The notes below the pieces were generated by a model. It was not told where the DNA came from and ran no database searches. It saw only the letters and a list, made by a program, of their open reading frames with translations. Both the position numbers and the translations under genes were made by a program. DNA of 49,899 nt from contig NZ_GL872283.1 of the NCBI RefSeq assembly GCF_000191065.1, positions 554,087-603,985 of the forward strand, read 5' to 3'. Source of the DNA: Prevotella multiformis DSM 16608. GTDB lineage: Bacteria; Bacteroidota; Bacteroidia; Bacteroidales; Bacteroidaceae. The stretch's first letter is position 1; the number at the start of each line of letters is the position of its first letter. This document shows positions 7,261 to 15,936 of this stretch, in pieces.

Positions 7261-8193
7261 TTATCTGCGAAATCCCCGTTTGACAACCGATTGAGGTTTC
7301 TTCTGTTTCTGTTCCATCGCTTTCTGACGTGAAACGTGGTACTCGTTAAGGTCTTTATATTCGCCGTAATGTCGGCTCATATCCTCTACGTTCATTCCTG
7401 CCGATTGAAAAACCAGTAAAGCTTGCCGTCCTGCTTCATCGTTGTCAAGAAACGCACGAACGTAGGCAATATGATGTTCACGGAGATATGCAACGGCTCT
7501 ATGAATATTGCTTACGGAGTTCAGCACAAGGCAGGGGACTAATTCTTTTCCTTTCATAGTAAGATAGGAAAGGAAGTCCATAAAGCCCTCGAAGATGCAG
7601 TGAGAGGCGTTGTTCGTTTCTCCTGCAATCACGGATATATCCTTTGGAGCGATTGTTCCCTTAAACGTCTTGTCGTCCCGGAGTTCATACCCTCCTGCAC
7701 GGTTGGAAAATCCTATGGCGGTGTAAGTTCTTCCTCCCACTTCGTAGCATACGGAACGCAGATAGGGTTTGGTAAGCAAAAGGTCAATCTTGCGTTCCTC
7801 CTGCAAATAGCGTTGCAGGTGTGGGGGCAACTCCTCGCTGATGCCGAGAATGTGCCTTGTGCTCGGGGATAGTGCAGCGACTTCTTCCTTTGGAGGAGTT
7901 GCACTATGAAAGGAAAGGTTGGTCCCTGCCAAAAGACTCATGGCTTTGTGAGCATCGCACCCTTGCAACAGCATCACGAGGTCTATGATGCTGCCACCTT
8001 TGCCCAAGCCGAAATCGTACCAGAGGTTGCGTGCAAAATCCACTTTCATACTGGCATTATGGTCTTCCCGATAAGGTGCGTTGTAAAGGGCATAACTGCC
8101 GTATTTCCTGACGGGCTGTATGCCACAGCCATGAAGATAGTCCGCTATGGGTATGTTCTTGATGTTTTGTAAATTGTAATATTCGTTGTTCAT
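7261..8193 (-). CDS. Toprim-domain DNA primase of the mobilizable element
   Basis: The 310-residue protein has an N-terminal region like the zinc-binding/DUF3991-type domain of small element primases (YNAPYREDHNASMKVD, then WYDFGLGKGGSIIDLV at about 57-72). A C-terminal Toprim fold follows, with AYVRAFLDNDEAGRQALL (about 245-262), where DNDEAG supplies the metal-binding acidic residues. Such primases prime the complementary strand after element transfer. The classical CHC2 cysteines are missing. It is the middle gene of the VirE-primase-relaxase module on the minus strand, a standard order in Bacteroides mobilizable elements. The frame is intact. Confidence 0.82.
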   Translation of the reverse strand: MNNEYYNLQNIKNIPIADYLHGCGIQPVRKYGSYALYNAPYREDHNASMKVDFARNLWYDFGLGKGGSIIDLVMLLQGCDAHKAMSLLAGTNLSFHSATPPKEEVAALSPSTRHILGISEELPPHLQRYLQEERKIDLLLTKPYLRSVCYEVGGRTYTAIGFSNRAGGYELRDDKTFKGTIAPKDISVIAGETNNASHCIFEGFMDFLSYLTMKGKELVPCLVLNSVSNIHRAVAYLREHHIAYVRAFLDNDEAGRQALLVFQSAGMNVEDMSRHYGEYKDLNEYHVSRQKAMEQKQKKPQSVVKRGFRR

Positions 8194-8515
8194 TGTTGTT
8201 ATCGTTGGATTTGGATTGTTCGATATTTTATTGTTCGCTCTGTTTTCTCTTTTGGGAATTTCCCCTTTTTATCTTACTACCCTTCGACACTCGGATAAGT
8301 GATTGACAGTGAAAGAGAAAAGTGTAACACTTCTTTCGGTTCTATCTTTCTATACCTTTCCTCATTCATACTATCGTAGAAGCGTAGAAAGATGGTAGTA
8401 AGCTGTGTCGCAAGACGAATATCCCTTGCAATCCTTTTCCTTTCACTGTATTATCCTTGTTTGTAGTAATGTAGTAAGGAGAATAGGAAAGAAAAAAATA
8501 GGTTATAACAGAATG
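8194..8515. other. Non-coding gap with inverted repeats between primase and VirE-like gene
   Basis: No convincing gene is seen here. Short inverted pairs occur: ATCTTTCTA (about 8343) with TAGAAAGAT (about 8386), and CTTACTACC (about 8274) with GGTAGTAAG (about 8394). GTAGTAA-like words also recur near 8465. It may be a regulatory leader for the primase or part of a replication region. The evidence is only the repeats. Confidence 0.3.
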
Positions 8516-9709
8516 CTATGGTGGCTGCTCGGGGAAAATCTTGCGAACGGCATACACATATACGGGATTTCCATTTACCCTGCGGCATTCTCTCGAATAG
8601 CCTGCCTTTCGCAGGGCTTCGCCCATCCGTTTGGGTGAGAGCTGCTGTCTGGTATAGACAGAGAGATAGCCAACAATTTCCGAATTGGTCATATAGAAAC
8701 GCTTGATGGCTTTTTCCGCTTCCGTGGGAAAGGTGAAGTAGCGGAGCAACAGTTCCATTTCTGCCGTATAGACTTGGAAAGCCTCGCTGTTTCGGTGCAG
8801 TTCGGCAATCTCCTCATCATTGAACCAATAGCGAAATCCGTCTTTCAGCAATGCTTTGGCTTCGCCATACACGGCATCCATCGGGATTGTCTTGGCTCGG
8901 TCTATATCTATTGCCAACACCTCAAAGGGAAGGAAGCGCCTGCTCCCTGTCGGGTCGGTGAGGAAGTCGTTACCATTGACCGAAGCCACGAAACTTGCCA
9001 AGTGCGGTCGCTCAACTATATGCTTCTCGTAAGGCATACGATACTTCACCTGTGGGCAGGTAATCAGGTTCTTTAGTTCATTCTCATCCCGTTTGTTGAG
9101 GGCTTTGAGTTGGTCGTCAATGTTGATGATGAGGTTCTGCCCGATAAGGCTCAGCACGTCCTTTTCCTGCGGATATATCTTTCCCGTATATTGATAGTCT
9201 GACAGTGCTGGTGGGCAGAGCAGGTCAAGAAATGTGGTTTTGAATTTCCCTTGCTCACCTGTCAGTACAAGGCAGGTGTGGTTACGGCACTGCCTGTCGT
9301 CCATCGCATTGGCGACCACTGCCACCAGCCACTTGGTGAGGTATTCCCTCCATTTCTCTGGATTGGCTACGCTCACGCAGTCTGCAAGGGCGGTAATTGC
9401 TCCCTTCTTGGCTTCTTCCATTATCGGTAAGCTGTGGAAATAAGCCTACACAGGGTTGATGCGTGGGGAGAAATCGCTTTCGATGATGCTGTATAGATTT
9501 TCTGGCGAGGTCTGTACATTGATTTCCTTGTCCAAGGCTCTTTTGAGGGTATTGATGCGGTAGCGGTCTATTGCCGCATAGTCCCCGGTTTCTCGCGGAC
9601 GGTACTCTGCACGGTTTAACACGGTGTTGTAACGGAACTCGTACCGAGCCGAAAGGAACTCCTCTATTTGAGTATTCCTTGAAGTGTTGTCGTTGTTTTC
9701 TCTTTTCAT
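8516..9709 (-). pseudogene. VirE/VapE-like P-loop ATPase split by an in-frame TAG
   Basis: Two frames (87 codons at 9446-9709 and 301 codons at 8516-9421) lie in the same reading phase and are separated only by TAG at 9448-9446. Nine further sense codons (AYFHSLPI plus the Met) connect them. Joined, they give a ~397-residue protein with a helical N-terminal domain, a Walker-A-like LTGEQGKFKTTFLDLL, an acidic NIDDQL segment, SRRFLPFEV, and a DUF3874-like C-terminal winged helix. This VirE/VapE family is a helicase-like ATPase of mobile elements. The expected residue at the stop is probably Gln (CAG to TAG). The 301-residue frame keeps the P-loop and could start at its own ATG, so partial function is possible. 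Confidence 0.75.
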
Positions 9710-10155
9710 TGTGCGGATTGCTTTCTATTACTTGGTTTTGATGTTTGGCACGTTTTCGAATGCCAAAGCCAAGTTAGACAGCCTTTCTCGCAGAGCCAAA
9801 GGTTGCGGTGTTCTTGCATCAGAGTACATCACTTTTCTCTGCTACAACACAACGAGAAAGCCCCTTTTTACTCAACAACAGAGAAAAACAGACAAAATAA
9901 GTGTGCGGATTGCACGGTGGAAAATTATGCGGTCTGCAACTGTTTGCAGAGTTTTGCACTTTCTGTAAGAAACAAATGTCTTTTCGGGCGGTGCAGGAGG
10001 ATTTGAAAAGGAATAATAATGGAGGTGTGGAGTGCGGATTTCCTGCCGTTTCCCTCTTCTTCCCTGCTTATCCCTACCTCTTCGGGAATCGAAATACACT
10101 GCTTACTTTTGCGTCAGAAATCAATAATTACGCAAATAAAACAACAACGAAAAAA
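9710..10155. other. Divergent control region between the replication genes and the HTH genes
   Basis: About 445 nt separate the minus-strand VirE/primase/Mob module from the plus-strand HTH genes. The word GTGCGGATTGC occurs at 9711-9721 and 9903-9913, with GTGCGGATT again at 10032-10040. A TCTGCA/TGCAGA dyad lies near 9937. Three spaced copies of the word would suit binding of an element-encoded regulator. Longer plus-strand frames across here (for example from 9901) are artefacts of the open frame upstream of the true HTH start. Confidence 0.35.
10104..10111 (+). promoter_or_regulatory. -7 promoter box of the HTH gene pair
   Basis: TACTTTTG matches TAnnTTTG exactly and lies 44 nt upstream of the ATG at 10156, which supports that start rather than the longer open frame beginning at 9901. 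Confidence 0.6.
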
Positions 10156-10431
10156 ATGAAATTTACAGCTATTGACACCTCCGCTTGGGAGGAACTGAAA
10201 GAGAGCATCGTGGAGCTGACCGACTGCTTTAACGAGCATTTTGCCCCACCTGCCGAACTGCCCGACCTGTTGCACAACGGGGACGTGTACCGAATACTGA
10301 ACATCAGTAAGCGGACACTCCAGCACTATCGAGACACCTCCGTGTTGCCCTTCATCCAAATCGGGCATAAATGCTATTACAAACGTGAGGACGTTGAGAA
10401 ACTCCTTGCCAAATCTGACCTTCATAAATAA
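10156..10431 (+). CDS. Helix-turn-helix protein, excisionase-like
   Basis: This 91-residue protein starts at ATG 10156, after an A-rich leader and 44 nt past a promoter box. The C-terminal half carries a MerR/excisionase-type HTH (GDVYRILNISKRTLQHYRDTSVLPFIQIGHKCYYKREDVEKLL). Such small proteins bend element DNA to control excision or regulate mobilization genes in Bacteroides elements. It is followed after 9 nt by a second protein of the same type, so the two form an operon. Exact role (excisionase or regulator) cannot be told from sequence. Confidence 0.8.
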   Translation: MKFTAIDTSAWEELKESIVELTDCFNEHFAPPAELPDLLHNGDVYRILNISKRTLQHYRDTSVLPFIQIGHKCYYKREDVEKLLAKSDLHK

Positions 10432-10439
10432 AACGCACT

Positions 10440-10739
10440 ATGGAATATGAAACCATCAGCAAAGAAACACCCGAAATGAAACAGCTCATTTCGGGCATCA
10501 GAAACCTCACAAAGCGTGTGCGGGCAACGGCACAGACACACCGCCCCCTATTCGGGGGAGAACTCTATCTCACAGAGAGAGAAGTATGCGAGAGGCTCTT
10601 CCTCTCTCCCCGCACTTTGCAGGACTATCGGGACAAAGGCATTTTCCCATACACGCAGATTGCAGAGAAGGTACTTTACCGACTGTCTGACCTGCAGCAC
10701 ATATTGCAGGAAAACTACATCAAGCGGAGTACTCTATAA
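10440..10739 (+). CDS. Second helix-turn-helix protein, excisionase-like
   Basis: This 99-residue protein has the same HTH plan as its neighbour (ELYLTEREVCERLFLSPRTLQDYRDKGIFPYTQIAEKVLYRLSDLQHIL, about residues 41-89) but only moderate identity to it. Bacteroides mobilizable and conjugative elements often carry such tandem HTH pairs. It ends 33 nt before a strong hairpin terminator. It likely helps excision or copy control of the element. Confidence 0.78.
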   Translation: MEYETISKETPEMKQLISGIRNLTKRVRATAQTHRPLFGGELYLTEREVCERLFLSPRTLQDYRDKGIFPYTQIAEKVLYRLSDLQHILQENYIKRSTL

Positions 10740-10771
10740 TTTATTAATGAACATAAATATGAGTATTAATG

Positions 10772-10820
10772 AAAATACCGACTAATTTTAGGTATTGAAC
10801 TAAAAACCAGTCGGTATTTT
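10772..10820. terminator. Bidirectional terminator between HTH and SHOCT genes
   Basis: AAAATACCGACT (10772-10783) pairs perfectly with AGTCGGTATTTT (10809-10820). It has A/T-rich flanks on both sides and sits between two convergent genes. Confidence 0.65.
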
Positions 10821-10844
10821 ATAAGTATATAGAGATTTCTTAAG

Positions 10845-12146
10845 TTACAAATTCAAGAGTTTTACCTTCTGTGTGTTAAATTCCTCATCTGTGAGAATAC
10901 CATCAGCTTTCAACTGAGCTAATTTGGCTAGTTCATCTGCTATTCCAGACTTTGGAGAAGATGGAACTTGTGCAACTTGCTGTACTATTGGATTTCCTGA
11001 TTGTTTTGCTCTGTCAATAATAACAAACAGTAAATCCTTTGCACAATTTGCATTCTTCTGATAATTCTCATACAATATATTATCATTGGCGTTTTTAGTT
11101 TTTAGGATGCGATTAGAATCATTGAAATTCAAAACTAGACTTGTCCTTTGAGTATCACGAAGAAGTATCTTAATCTGCATGGTCTTAATTTCCATGTTCT
11201 TCTTTGAAGTGCCAGACAAGCCACCAACAACAGCTCCTGCACCACCAATTAATGCACCACCAACAATGGCACCTCCAACAGTGCGCATTGCTGATTTAGA
11301 GTAGAGTTTAGTCCCATTCTCCTCATAGCTTACTTCTATAATGTCTGAATAATTGAATAGTTCATATGAAGATGGAGTCACAATTACAAGAACATTAAAG
11401 AAGTCGTCCATAACAAAATGATAGTTTCCAATCCCTTTATCATGCACATACGATTTATTACCTGTCTTCCTTGGAAGGCTTGAACCATTTACATAGTTAA
11501 ATAAGGATGAAATTTTTCCTTTTCTAACGATTGCCATCAATCCATGAGTTTCATCAACTAATGTATAAATTAATTCTTTTGTAGGAGAAGGGCTAATAGC
11601 TGTTGTTATTGCATTACATACAATCTTTGGCGCAATATCACTTTTAGGAACAATATCTTTGTGCTTGTCTTCGGTAGCTATATCTCTCACACAAAAAATA
11701 GGAGTCATTCCCTCATATGTACCAGTAAGTAATTTGCGATTTTTGCTATCATAGATACAGAAATAGGGATCATTCTGACGACAAAGCTCTTTTCCTCCAA
11801 ATTCAAAGTCATCGACAAACTGCTTGTTAATTCCTTCTGTCATGACTCTCATTATCATGACTTGCTTTTTTGATGCATCAAAGTAAAACTTACAACGATC
11901 ATTCCCAAAATTAACAGAACGATCAAAGTCCTTGTTTTCTGTTTCGTCTTTTTCAATCATTTCAAGCCGTTTTTTCTTGTTATTCGACTGCACAATTGAT
12001 TGGATTATCACACCAACTACTACACATAAGAAGGCTCCGCCAGCAAGCCAAAGGAAGATTTTGATGTCATCACCATCAAAAGATCCACCAGCAAGTACTG
12101 CAAATAATAGCAATACACTTGATGATAGTAAAGTTTTAGCTTTCAT
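10845..12146 (-). CDS. Membrane-anchored SHOCT-domain protein
   Basis: The 433-residue protein has two N-terminal hydrophobic segments (about 5-22 and 30-52), a lysine-rich linker and a large beta-rich cytoplasmic region. A glycine-zipper-like stretch (GGAIVGGALIGGAGAVVGG, about 295-313) follows. It ends in a C-terminal SHOCT module (IADELAKLAQLKADGILTDEEF). SHOCT domains are short oligomerisation or binding tails; function is unknown. It lies between the HTH genes and the integrases on the minus strand, in a second cargo slot, next to a broken membrane protein. Base composition is AT-rich compared with the mobilization genes, which suggests separate acquisition. Confidence 0.7.
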   Translation of the reverse strand: MKAKTLLSSSVLLLFAVLAGGSFDGDDIKIFLWLAGGAFLCVVVGVIIQSIVQSNNKKKRLEMIEKDETENKDFDRSVNFGNDRCKFYFDASKKQVMIMRVMTEGINKQFVDDFEFGGKELCRQNDPYFCIYDSKNRKLLTGTYEGMTPIFCVRDIATEDKHKDIVPKSDIAPKIVCNAITTAISPSPTKELIYTLVDETHGLMAIVRKGKISSLFNYVNGSSLPRKTGNKSYVHDKGIGNYHFVMDDFFNVLVIVTPSSYELFNYSDIIEVSYEENGTKLYSKSAMRTVGGAIVGGALIGGAGAVVGGLSGTSKKNMEIKTMQIKILLRDTQRTSLVLNFNDSNRILKTKNANDNILYENYQKNANCAKDLLFVIIDRAKQSGNPIVQQVAQVPSSPKSGIADELAKLAQLKADGILTDEEFNTQKVKLLNL

Positions 12147-12152
12147 ACGTTA

Positions 12153-12585
12153 TTATTTTAGGATAAACTTTAATGTCAAAAATAGGAGTATCGCACCAAA
12201 GTAACACGACAAATCTAATGTATCATAAACACCAGAAACAATATCAAATGCCTGCAATATCTCAGACGCTATTGCAATTATAGGCAATAAATAAAGAAAA
12301 AAAATATAAGAATACCTTCTCTCTATCCCATATTGTATCAATTAAGAACATATAAGAGAATAACCACAAACCATCAGGAAGACTGTTTTTCACCCAATCA
12401 AATACAGAATACTCAGTTCCAGTATTCCTGATGTGTTGAATTAGCTCCATAATTTGCAGTTCATCAAAGCATGTAAACATCAGTAGGGAATCTTGCCTAA
12501 ACAAGATGTAAATCATACAACCGACACTCAATAATGCAAATGAAAGAATAATACGAAATACCCTTGTGTTCAAGAAATTCGCCAT
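12153..12585 (-). pseudogene. Small multi-pass membrane protein, frameshifted at an A8/T8 run
   Basis: Two overlapping frames (107 codons at 12262-12585 and 62 codons at 12153-12341, the latter with only a TTG start) together encode one hydrophobic protein of roughly 140-145 residues. The first carries segments near residues 10-28 and 75-100, and the second continues with FFLYLLPIIAIASEIL and a C-terminal LLFLTLKFIL helix. They change frame at a run of eight A (plus strand 12297-12304). This could be a mutation, a slippage switch or an assembly error. It is 6 nt upstream of the SHOCT gene and probably its operon partner. Confidence 0.5.
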
Positions 12586-12759
12586 AATGGCATTATGACT
12601 ACTTATCTTAAATCCTCTTCAAACCAAGCTGAAAAATCCGTCTGGTTCTTCATCTCTTCTTTCAATGCTTCTCTTATCTTGTACATATAGCAACTATAAG
12701 ATTGGATTTGACCATGCAAATTTACATAATATTATTATCAATCTTGAATGAATTCTCTT

Positions 12760-13947
12760 TTATTTGCTCTCGTTTCCACATTTTTCTATCAGCCTATCCA
12801 TATCCTTTGAAATCTTATTATCCGTGATTTGAGCATAAATCTGTGTACTCGCAATGGACGCATGTCCCATCATCTTGGCAATACTCTCAATCGGTATGCC
12901 TGCTTCCAATGTCAGCGCACCGAAAGAATGGCGATCGACATGAAAGGAAAGGGATTGGCGAATGCCACAAGCCAGACCAATAGTCTTGAGGTGCATGCCT
13001 ATCTGTATTCTACTCATCGATGTTGCAAAGATGGGGCTATCCTCTTTCCTGTCTTTCAGTGGGTAAAGCGAGAGTATTTGCTCGGCTATCGGGTGCAGGG
13101 GCGTAATGCTCTCGACATCGGTCTTCTTTCTGTACTGCCGGATATAACGTATCCCTGTATTGTTCGTTTCAATATCACAGTACCGCAACTTGCTCACATC
13201 AGCAAAAGCCTGACCTGTAAATACCGAGAAAAGAAACAACCTCCGCACAAATTCCGCCTGTTCATTTTGCAAGGGCATAGCCAACAGACAGGCTATATCC
13301 GTCTTACTCAAACAGCGAATTTTTCGCTCCACCCGCTCATACTTAGCATCCTCAAAAGGATTATACCGAATGGTTTGCTGGCTCACAGCCCTATACATCA
13401 ACCGACTTAACCAAAAGAGATTTTGTTTTGTTGAGGACAAAGCATAACCTTTTCTTTTGAAGTGGATGCGATAATCATCGAAAAACTCCATAGTAAGAGT
13501 TGTCAGAGGAATATCTGCTACGCCTTTACTTTCTACAAAACTTTCCAACTGCCTGTGATAGCTACGACAGCTTTGGTAAGTGCCTGAAGCCTTTGTGGAT
13601 TGAACGATTGACAGTTTCTCTCGGCTAAGGGCAAGCAATGTGGTGGGATTTGATCCGACACCTTGCAAGTGGTTTTTAAGCAACTCGGCACTCACAGCAC
13701 CGAATTGCAGGAGCAACGTATTATACCCCTGCTCTATCTTCTCACGAAACGAATGCAAGCGTTGGTTCTGCTGCTTGTCGTTGGTCTCTTGTCGCTTTAC
13801 GCTCCAATCGTCGGGCGATGTGTTTTCTCCTGTGGACATCACGACTTTTGAGCCATCTATCGTAATGCGGCAAAGGATTGCTGTTGTACCATCCGCTTTC
13901 AGTTTATTGCGATTGATGTAGAATAAAATGTTGAATGTACTGCGCAT
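12760..13947 (-). CDS. Tyrosine recombinase (integrase) of the mobile element
   Basis: The 395-residue protein has an N-terminal arm-binding domain (FNILFYINRNKLKADGTTAI), a core-binding SAM-like domain (about 110-200) and a C-terminal catalytic domain. Catalytic residues are visible as HVDRHSFGALT (His and Arg), MGHASIASTQIYAQI (His and the Tyr nucleophile) and a basic RKKTD strand. The usual first Arg in the FTG motif is Gln/Ala (FTGQAFADV), as in several Bacteroides integrases. It starts 4 nt after the stop of the other recombinase gene, so both are in one operon. This copy is intact and may be the only functional recombinase of the element. Confidence 0.88.
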   Translation of the reverse strand: MRSTFNILFYINRNKLKADGTTAILCRITIDGSKVVMSTGENTSPDDWSVKRQETNDKQQNQRLHSFREKIEQGYNTLLLQFGAVSAELLKNHLQGVGSNPTTLLALSREKLSIVQSTKASGTYQSCRSYHRQLESFVESKGVADIPLTTLTMEFFDDYRIHFKRKGYALSSTKQNLFWLSRLMYRAVSQQTIRYNPFEDAKYERVERKIRCLSKTDIACLLAMPLQNEQAEFVRRLFLFSVFTGQAFADVSKLRYCDIETNNTGIRYIRQYRKKTDVESITPLHPIAEQILSLYPLKDRKEDSPIFATSMSRIQIGMHLKTIGLACGIRQSLSFHVDRHSFGALTLEAGIPIESIAKMMGHASIASTQIYAQITDNKISKDMDRLIEKCGNESK

Positions 13948-13951
13948 AATC

Positions 13952-15181
13952 TCAAAGGCTAAGGGTTAAATCTTCTGTGAAAGAGAGAAAGCGACCAAAT
14001 TCCTCAAATACTTTCTTCGGTGTCACATAGGCATAACGCTCGGTGGTCTCAATTTTGCTATGACCAAGCATTTTACTCACTGTTTCAATCGGCACTCCAT
14101 TCTCCAAGGTTATCAATGTTGCAAAGGTGTGCCGTCCTATATGTGCGGTCAAGGGAATGGCAATCCCTGCTCTCAGTTGTAGGGCTTTCAGGAGGAAACG
14201 GTAGGTTTCGTAACTGATAGTCGGCAAAAGCGTGTCCCGTTCATCCGAATGGTATGTATCAAGCAGAGCAACGGCTTGGGGCAGAAGTTTTACCCGACAA
14301 AGGGTATTAGTCTTTTGTCTTCTGAATTTAAGCCACATAGCCCCTGCATCATCCTGCACAAGATGTTCCTTGCGCAGATTCATCATGTCGCAAAAGGCTG
14401 TGCCTGCGTAGCATGTGAACAGGAAAAGGTTACGGGCAAGTGTTAGTTCTGTTTCCTCCTCTTCTAATCGGACTTGCCTTATCTTGTCCAAAGAAGCCCT
14501 GTCCAAAGCTCTGGGCAATTTACTCTCTCCTCTGTCTATCTTGACAAGGTCAAAGAGAGGACGGTCTATGATACCCTCGCGAAAAGCCAAACGGCATACT
14601 TTCTTGACCGTCAAAGCCATCTTGCGGTAATAACTCTGTGAATGACCGTGTTTTCCCACGCTGTATTGATGCAAGCCGTCCAAGAAATCCTTGGTTAGTT
14701 GCCCAAAGGTGATGTCAGCGGTATGGTATCGCTCTAAAATAAAGACTTGCAGATGCTTTCGGAGCATGTAATAGACCGAGTGCCAACGTGCCGTAATCTC
14801 CACACCAACTAATTGCTTCTCGTCTTCCACCATTTGGTCATAGCGTTGCAAGAACGTAGTGCGGTTCTGCATTGAACCCTGAAACTGTTCCTTGATGTCT
14901 TTTGCAGAGAACTCTATACCTCTATCGCAAAGCGTTTGGTACGCTCATTGTACAGAGAGGAGCAGCTGTTCCAACTTTGCATTGGTTGCCACTGCTTCAC
15001 GGCTCTTGCCATTCAATCGGCTCTCTCGCACATTCCACAACCTTGGGGGACACGAAAGCTTACTGCTGAATTGAGCCATCGTGCGATTGTAGGTTATCCG
15101 TCCCATAATCGGAGCCTGCCCCGACTTGTCCAAACCGCTCTTTTTGAGGTAGAGCAAAACCTTCATTTTTTCTTTTTGCAT
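13952..15181 (-). pseudogene. First tyrosine recombinase, interrupted by an in-frame TGA
   Basis: Frames of 78 codons (14945-15181) and 306 codons (13952-14872) share one phase. They are divided by TGA at 14947-14945 and joined by 24 sense codons beginning AYQTLCDRGIEFSAKDI. The whole would be about 409 residues. The N-terminal arm domain (MKVLLYLKKSGLDKSGQAPIMGRI) lies before the stop, and the catalytic domain after it (LTAHIGRHTFATL; MLGHSKIETTERYAYV with the Tyr). As written the product would lack arm-site binding. The lost codon is probably Arg (CGA) or Ser (TCA). It is the promoter-proximal recombinase, downstream of a TAnnTTTG box. Confidence 0.8.
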
Positions 15182-15200
15182 ACGCTTCTGTTTTTGTGGG

Positions 15201-15208
15201 CAAAGTTA
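15201..15208 (-). promoter_or_regulatory. -7 promoter box of the recombinase operon
   Basis: The minus strand reads TAACTTTG, 20 nt upstream of the first recombinase ATG at 15181, an exact TAnnTTTG match and a short leader. Confidence 0.55.
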
Positions 15209-15687
15209 CCCGTTTTTGAAGCGTTTTCGGTTATGCAAAATGTTGTGAGTCAGTGCATAAACACCATAATATCAAAAATCGATACCACTGTACAAACTGC
15301 TTATCGTTACCTCATTTTATTCACACACATTTGGCTAACGATTTGGTAACGTATCTTCTGCACAAATCCACATTTTCTGCACTTTCACCATCAAAGCAGC
15401 ACACGGCAATAATCCGTATTTCTCACACATTCTCAATCACTTACCATCAATCTACATAAATCAACCTTTTTCTTGCATTTTCCCGACACAACTTTTTGGG
15501 TCTGTCCTTGTTAGATAAAATAGACTTAAACTTATGATTTCTTTGAATTATCGGTCATTATAGGTTTGCCGTTGCCAAAATAAACACATTTTTATAATGC
15601 TTGCAGTGTGAAACAGAAAACCAAGCCTCTGGATAAGTAAAACAGCTGCAACGCCGATGGATAAAAAGATACAGAGGTTTCAGTTTA

Positions 15688-15701
15688 TTTTTACCGGACA
15701 G
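15688..15701. repeat. 14-bp inverted-repeat partner at the right edge of the mobile element
   Basis: TTTTTACCGGACAG is the exact reverse complement of 69-82. Flanks differ (TGATATTCT to the right here, GAATTATTG to the left of the other copy), so no target duplication is evident. Confidence 0.35.
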
Positions 15702-15864
15702 TGATATTCTTGAATATGCCTGCCTGACAGTATCTGTGGTGGGCAGTTATCAGTCTGGCATTGGGCAGAATGATGACTAATCAGCCGGTCTTTGTCGGGT
15801 TGAATGATGATTTCTGAAGAATTGCGATAGAATGTTTACCAATCAGTTTTTGGTAGACTATGAC

Positions 15865-15923
15865 TCCGCAATTTATCCTATAGGGCGATGTAAAATTATT
15901 CGCTCGGTAGGATAAATTGCGGA
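15865..15923. terminator. Long hairpin downstream of the TonB-dependent receptor
   Basis: TCCGCAATTTATCCTA (15865-15880) pairs perfectly with 15908-15923 across a 27-nt loop. The T5 run follows on the plus strand and A5 precedes it on the minus strand. Its place just past the receptor stop suggests a terminator, and the T-run orientation suggests it also blocks transcription coming from the mobile element. Confidence 0.5.
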
Positions 15924-15936
15924 TTTTTGTTGTAGC

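Larger units (their letters stand above)
15209..15936. other. Right end of the mobile element and non-coding flank
   Basis: No gene is supported in these ~730 nt. AT-rich sequence up to about 15,480 probably holds the recombinase arm sites: ATCGTTACCT (15303-15312) is the inverse of AGGTAACGAT at 143-152 near the left end, and TAACGATTT (15336-15344) repeats 146-154. The rest includes the 14-bp partner repeat (15688-15701) and a 16-bp inverted repeat (15865-15923). The exact attachment sites could not be set. Confidence 0.35.

Noticed and set aside
9901..10155. Upstream extension of the first HTH gene
   Set aside because: A promoter box at 10104-10111 and the ATG at 10156 place the start downstream; the extension is Cys/Phe-rich and unlike the family.
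15321..15329. ACACACA-like word at the right end of the element as a second ncRNA template
   Set aside because: It lies on the other strand, far from the reverse transcriptases, and has no surrounding helices.
146..15344. TAACGATTT direct repeat as attL/attR core
   Set aside because: Nine bases in AT-rich DNA are not enough; both copies may simply be recombinase arm sites, and no longer identity surrounds them.
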